A stretch of DNA of 23,950 bases from a virus: the IMG/VR virus record IMGVR_UViG_3300025815_000109, positions 1-23,950 of that record; one strand, 5' to 3'. Within the stretch, counting starts at the first letter, position 1. Each line of letters starts with the position of its first letter. The notes below the pieces were generated by a model. The model did no database searches and was not told where the DNA came from. It saw only the letters and a program-made list of their open reading frames with translations. Position numbers and translations under genes: made by a program. Positions 23,175-23,950 of the stretch are shown here, piece by piece.

Positions 23175-23573
23175 TTACTTTTCCCTCGACACGCCTTTGG
23201 TTTTTTCATAAGAGCGCATAGCACCAAGACCAAGCATACCCATCAGTACAGGCATCATAGTCTCTAGGTCAATGAGTGGTATAGTGACTTCAATAGCCAA
23301 CAGAGCTAGTACAAAGTTGGTAAACGGTATAACCATAAAGTTACCCATCATACCCAAGACACAACACCAGCCTACTGCAGGTCTCCAACCAGAGACAAAC
23401 AAGGACTTATGTGCCGCTTCTACTTTGTTAACCTCTAGCTGTGCCTTAGCAAGCTCCTGAGCGTGTCTCTGAGCCATTGTAGCAACTTCATGGGCCAGCC
23501 TAGCCTTCTGGTCCTTGTCCTGCACAAACTTGTCTAGAAGCCCTGTAACAGGCCCTATGAGCGACTCAATCAT
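23175..23573 (-). CDS. holin, 3-TM family (132 aa)
   Basis: ATG 23571-23573 overlaps the preceding gene's stop (ATGA). Residues 1-60 form an amphipathic, charged helix (DKDQKARLAHEVATMAQRHA). LFVSGWRPAVGWCC (58-71) begins the first membrane segment, followed by hydrophobic stretches at about 70-83, 85-101 and 105-120. The SGWRP motif before the first TM is typical of the three-TM holin family first known from gene transfer agents. Holins open the inner membrane at lysis. No endolysin is present in this window. The neighbour upstream is a small one-TM protein, and downstream is the 1406-aa virion gene. Confidence 0.8.
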   Translation of the reverse strand: MIESLIGPVTGLLDKFVQDKDQKARLAHEVATMAQRHAQELAKAQLEVNKVEAAHKSLFVSGWRPAVGWCCVLGMMGNFMVIPFTNFVLALLAIEVTIPLIDLETMMPVLMGMLGLGAMRSYEKTKGVSREK

Positions 23574-23767
23574 CTAGCAAACTCCAAAATAGCAATAGCC
23601 ACAGTGACGATAACAGCAATAGACGCAAAGCCTCCTGTCATCATCTTCTCTAGTTTGTCAAAGCGTTGGTTGTGTGCGTCCAGTTGCATCTGGATCATTT
23701 GGTAACGAATGCTGCACTCACGCTCGTGTGACTCTAAACGCGATATAGCTTGCTCTAGGTCTGACAT
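23570..23767 (-). CDS. small coiled-coil protein with a C-terminal TM segment (65 aa)
   Basis: ATG 23765-23767 is preceded by AAGGAATAGTC. Residues 1-43 form a charged coiled coil (LEQAISRLESHERE, MQLDAHNQRFDKLEKMM). Residues 45-63 are a single TM helix (GGFASIAVIVTVAIAILEFA). This coiled-coil plus C-terminal TM layout is like XhlA-type lysis accessory proteins, so it probably assists the adjacent holin. The membership is inferred from shape and position only. Confidence 0.6.
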   Translation of the reverse strand: MSDLEQAISRLESHERECSIRYQMIQMQLDAHNQRFDKLEKMMTGGFASIAVIVTVAIAILEFAR

Positions 23768-23769
23768 GA

Positions 23770-23950
23770 CTATTCCTTATTATTTTGCTCGACAGTTACC
23801 TGAGCGTCTAGTTTACCAATTTCTACTTCTAGTCTGTTTAGCTGCCTGCGTAACTCGTGTATCTCTACGTTGCGTTCTTCCAGAGCCATGATCTTAGCGT
23901 TCTGTATAAGATCATCTGGTAACGCACCACGCATACCCAAAGGCCATTCA
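23770..23950 (-). CDS. 3' end of an unrecognised gene, cut by the window edge
   Basis: A minus-strand frame open at the window end and closed by TAG (plus-strand 23770-23772), directly upstream of the 65-aa gene. The visible 59 residues end in a heptad-like acidic/basic helix (RNVEIHELRRQLNRLEVEIG) and QNNKE. An internal ATG (MRGALPDDLIQNAK, about 54 aa) could be its true start, making it a complete small gene, but the upstream sequence has only a weak ribosome binding site. No family is recognised. Confidence 0.5.
   Translation of the reverse strand, partial: EWPLGMRGALPDDLIQNAKIMALEERNVEIHELRRQLNRLEVEIGKLDAQVTVEQNNKE

Overview
The window is part of a double-stranded DNA tailed-phage genome (Caudoviricetes) with a podovirus-like, T7-like gene content. 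The evidence is a T7-type replication set (fused primase-helicase, family A DNA polymerase, 5'-3' exonuclease, endonuclease I), a DUF3310 protein, a phage class II ribonucleotide reductase, a 3-TM holin, and a virion cassette in T7-like order (gp11-, gp12-, gp14-, gp15- and gp16-like). Coding density is close to 100%, most genes overlap or abut their neighbours, and strong GGAGG-type ribosome binding sites recur. The combination resembles marine or aquatic podoviruses. The host cannot be named from this window, but the B12-dependent reductase implies a host that makes or imports cobalamin. No RNA polymerase, capsid, portal, terminase, integrase or endolysin gene is visible, so this is not a whole genome.

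Layout. Positions 1-198 are a non-coding leader with two small inverted repeats and a weak promoter-like element. Positions 199-2502 hold about a dozen tiny plus-strand genes (52-114 aa plus a doubtful 23-codon ORF), many coupled by ATGA or TAATG overlaps; they are typical of phage early accessory genes and I recognise no function in them. Positions 2489-10933 are the plus-strand replication and nucleotide operon: primase-helicase, a putative PD-(D/E)XK nuclease, a zinc-finger protein, a small overlapping ORF, DNA polymerase, probable ssDNA-binding protein, exonuclease, endonuclease I, metallophosphoesterase, DUF3310 protein and class II ribonucleotide reductase. Together they would open and copy the genome, degrade or process DNA, resolve branched replication products and supply dNTPs.

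Positions 10930-23950 are entirely on the minus strand and are read from right to left: the 3' end of an unknown gene, a small coiled-coil/TM protein, a 3-TM holin, a 1406-aa repetitive coiled-coil protein, a gp11-like adaptor, a gp12-like tail protein, and three probable internal or ejection proteins of 425, 370 and 1152 aa. The two operons converge and their last codons overlap by 4 bp. A 9-bp perfect inverted repeat lies just inside the end of the minus-strand gene.

The least ordinary element is the 1406-aa protein. It has a proline-rich head with an internal duplication, a hydrophobic segment, three tandem units of exactly 86 residues plus a diverged fourth copy, and a second interleaved 80-residue repeat family. 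Other notable points are the compact polymerase without the T7 thioredoxin-binding insertion, an apparently overprinted small gene at the polymerase start, and the head-on gene arrangement.
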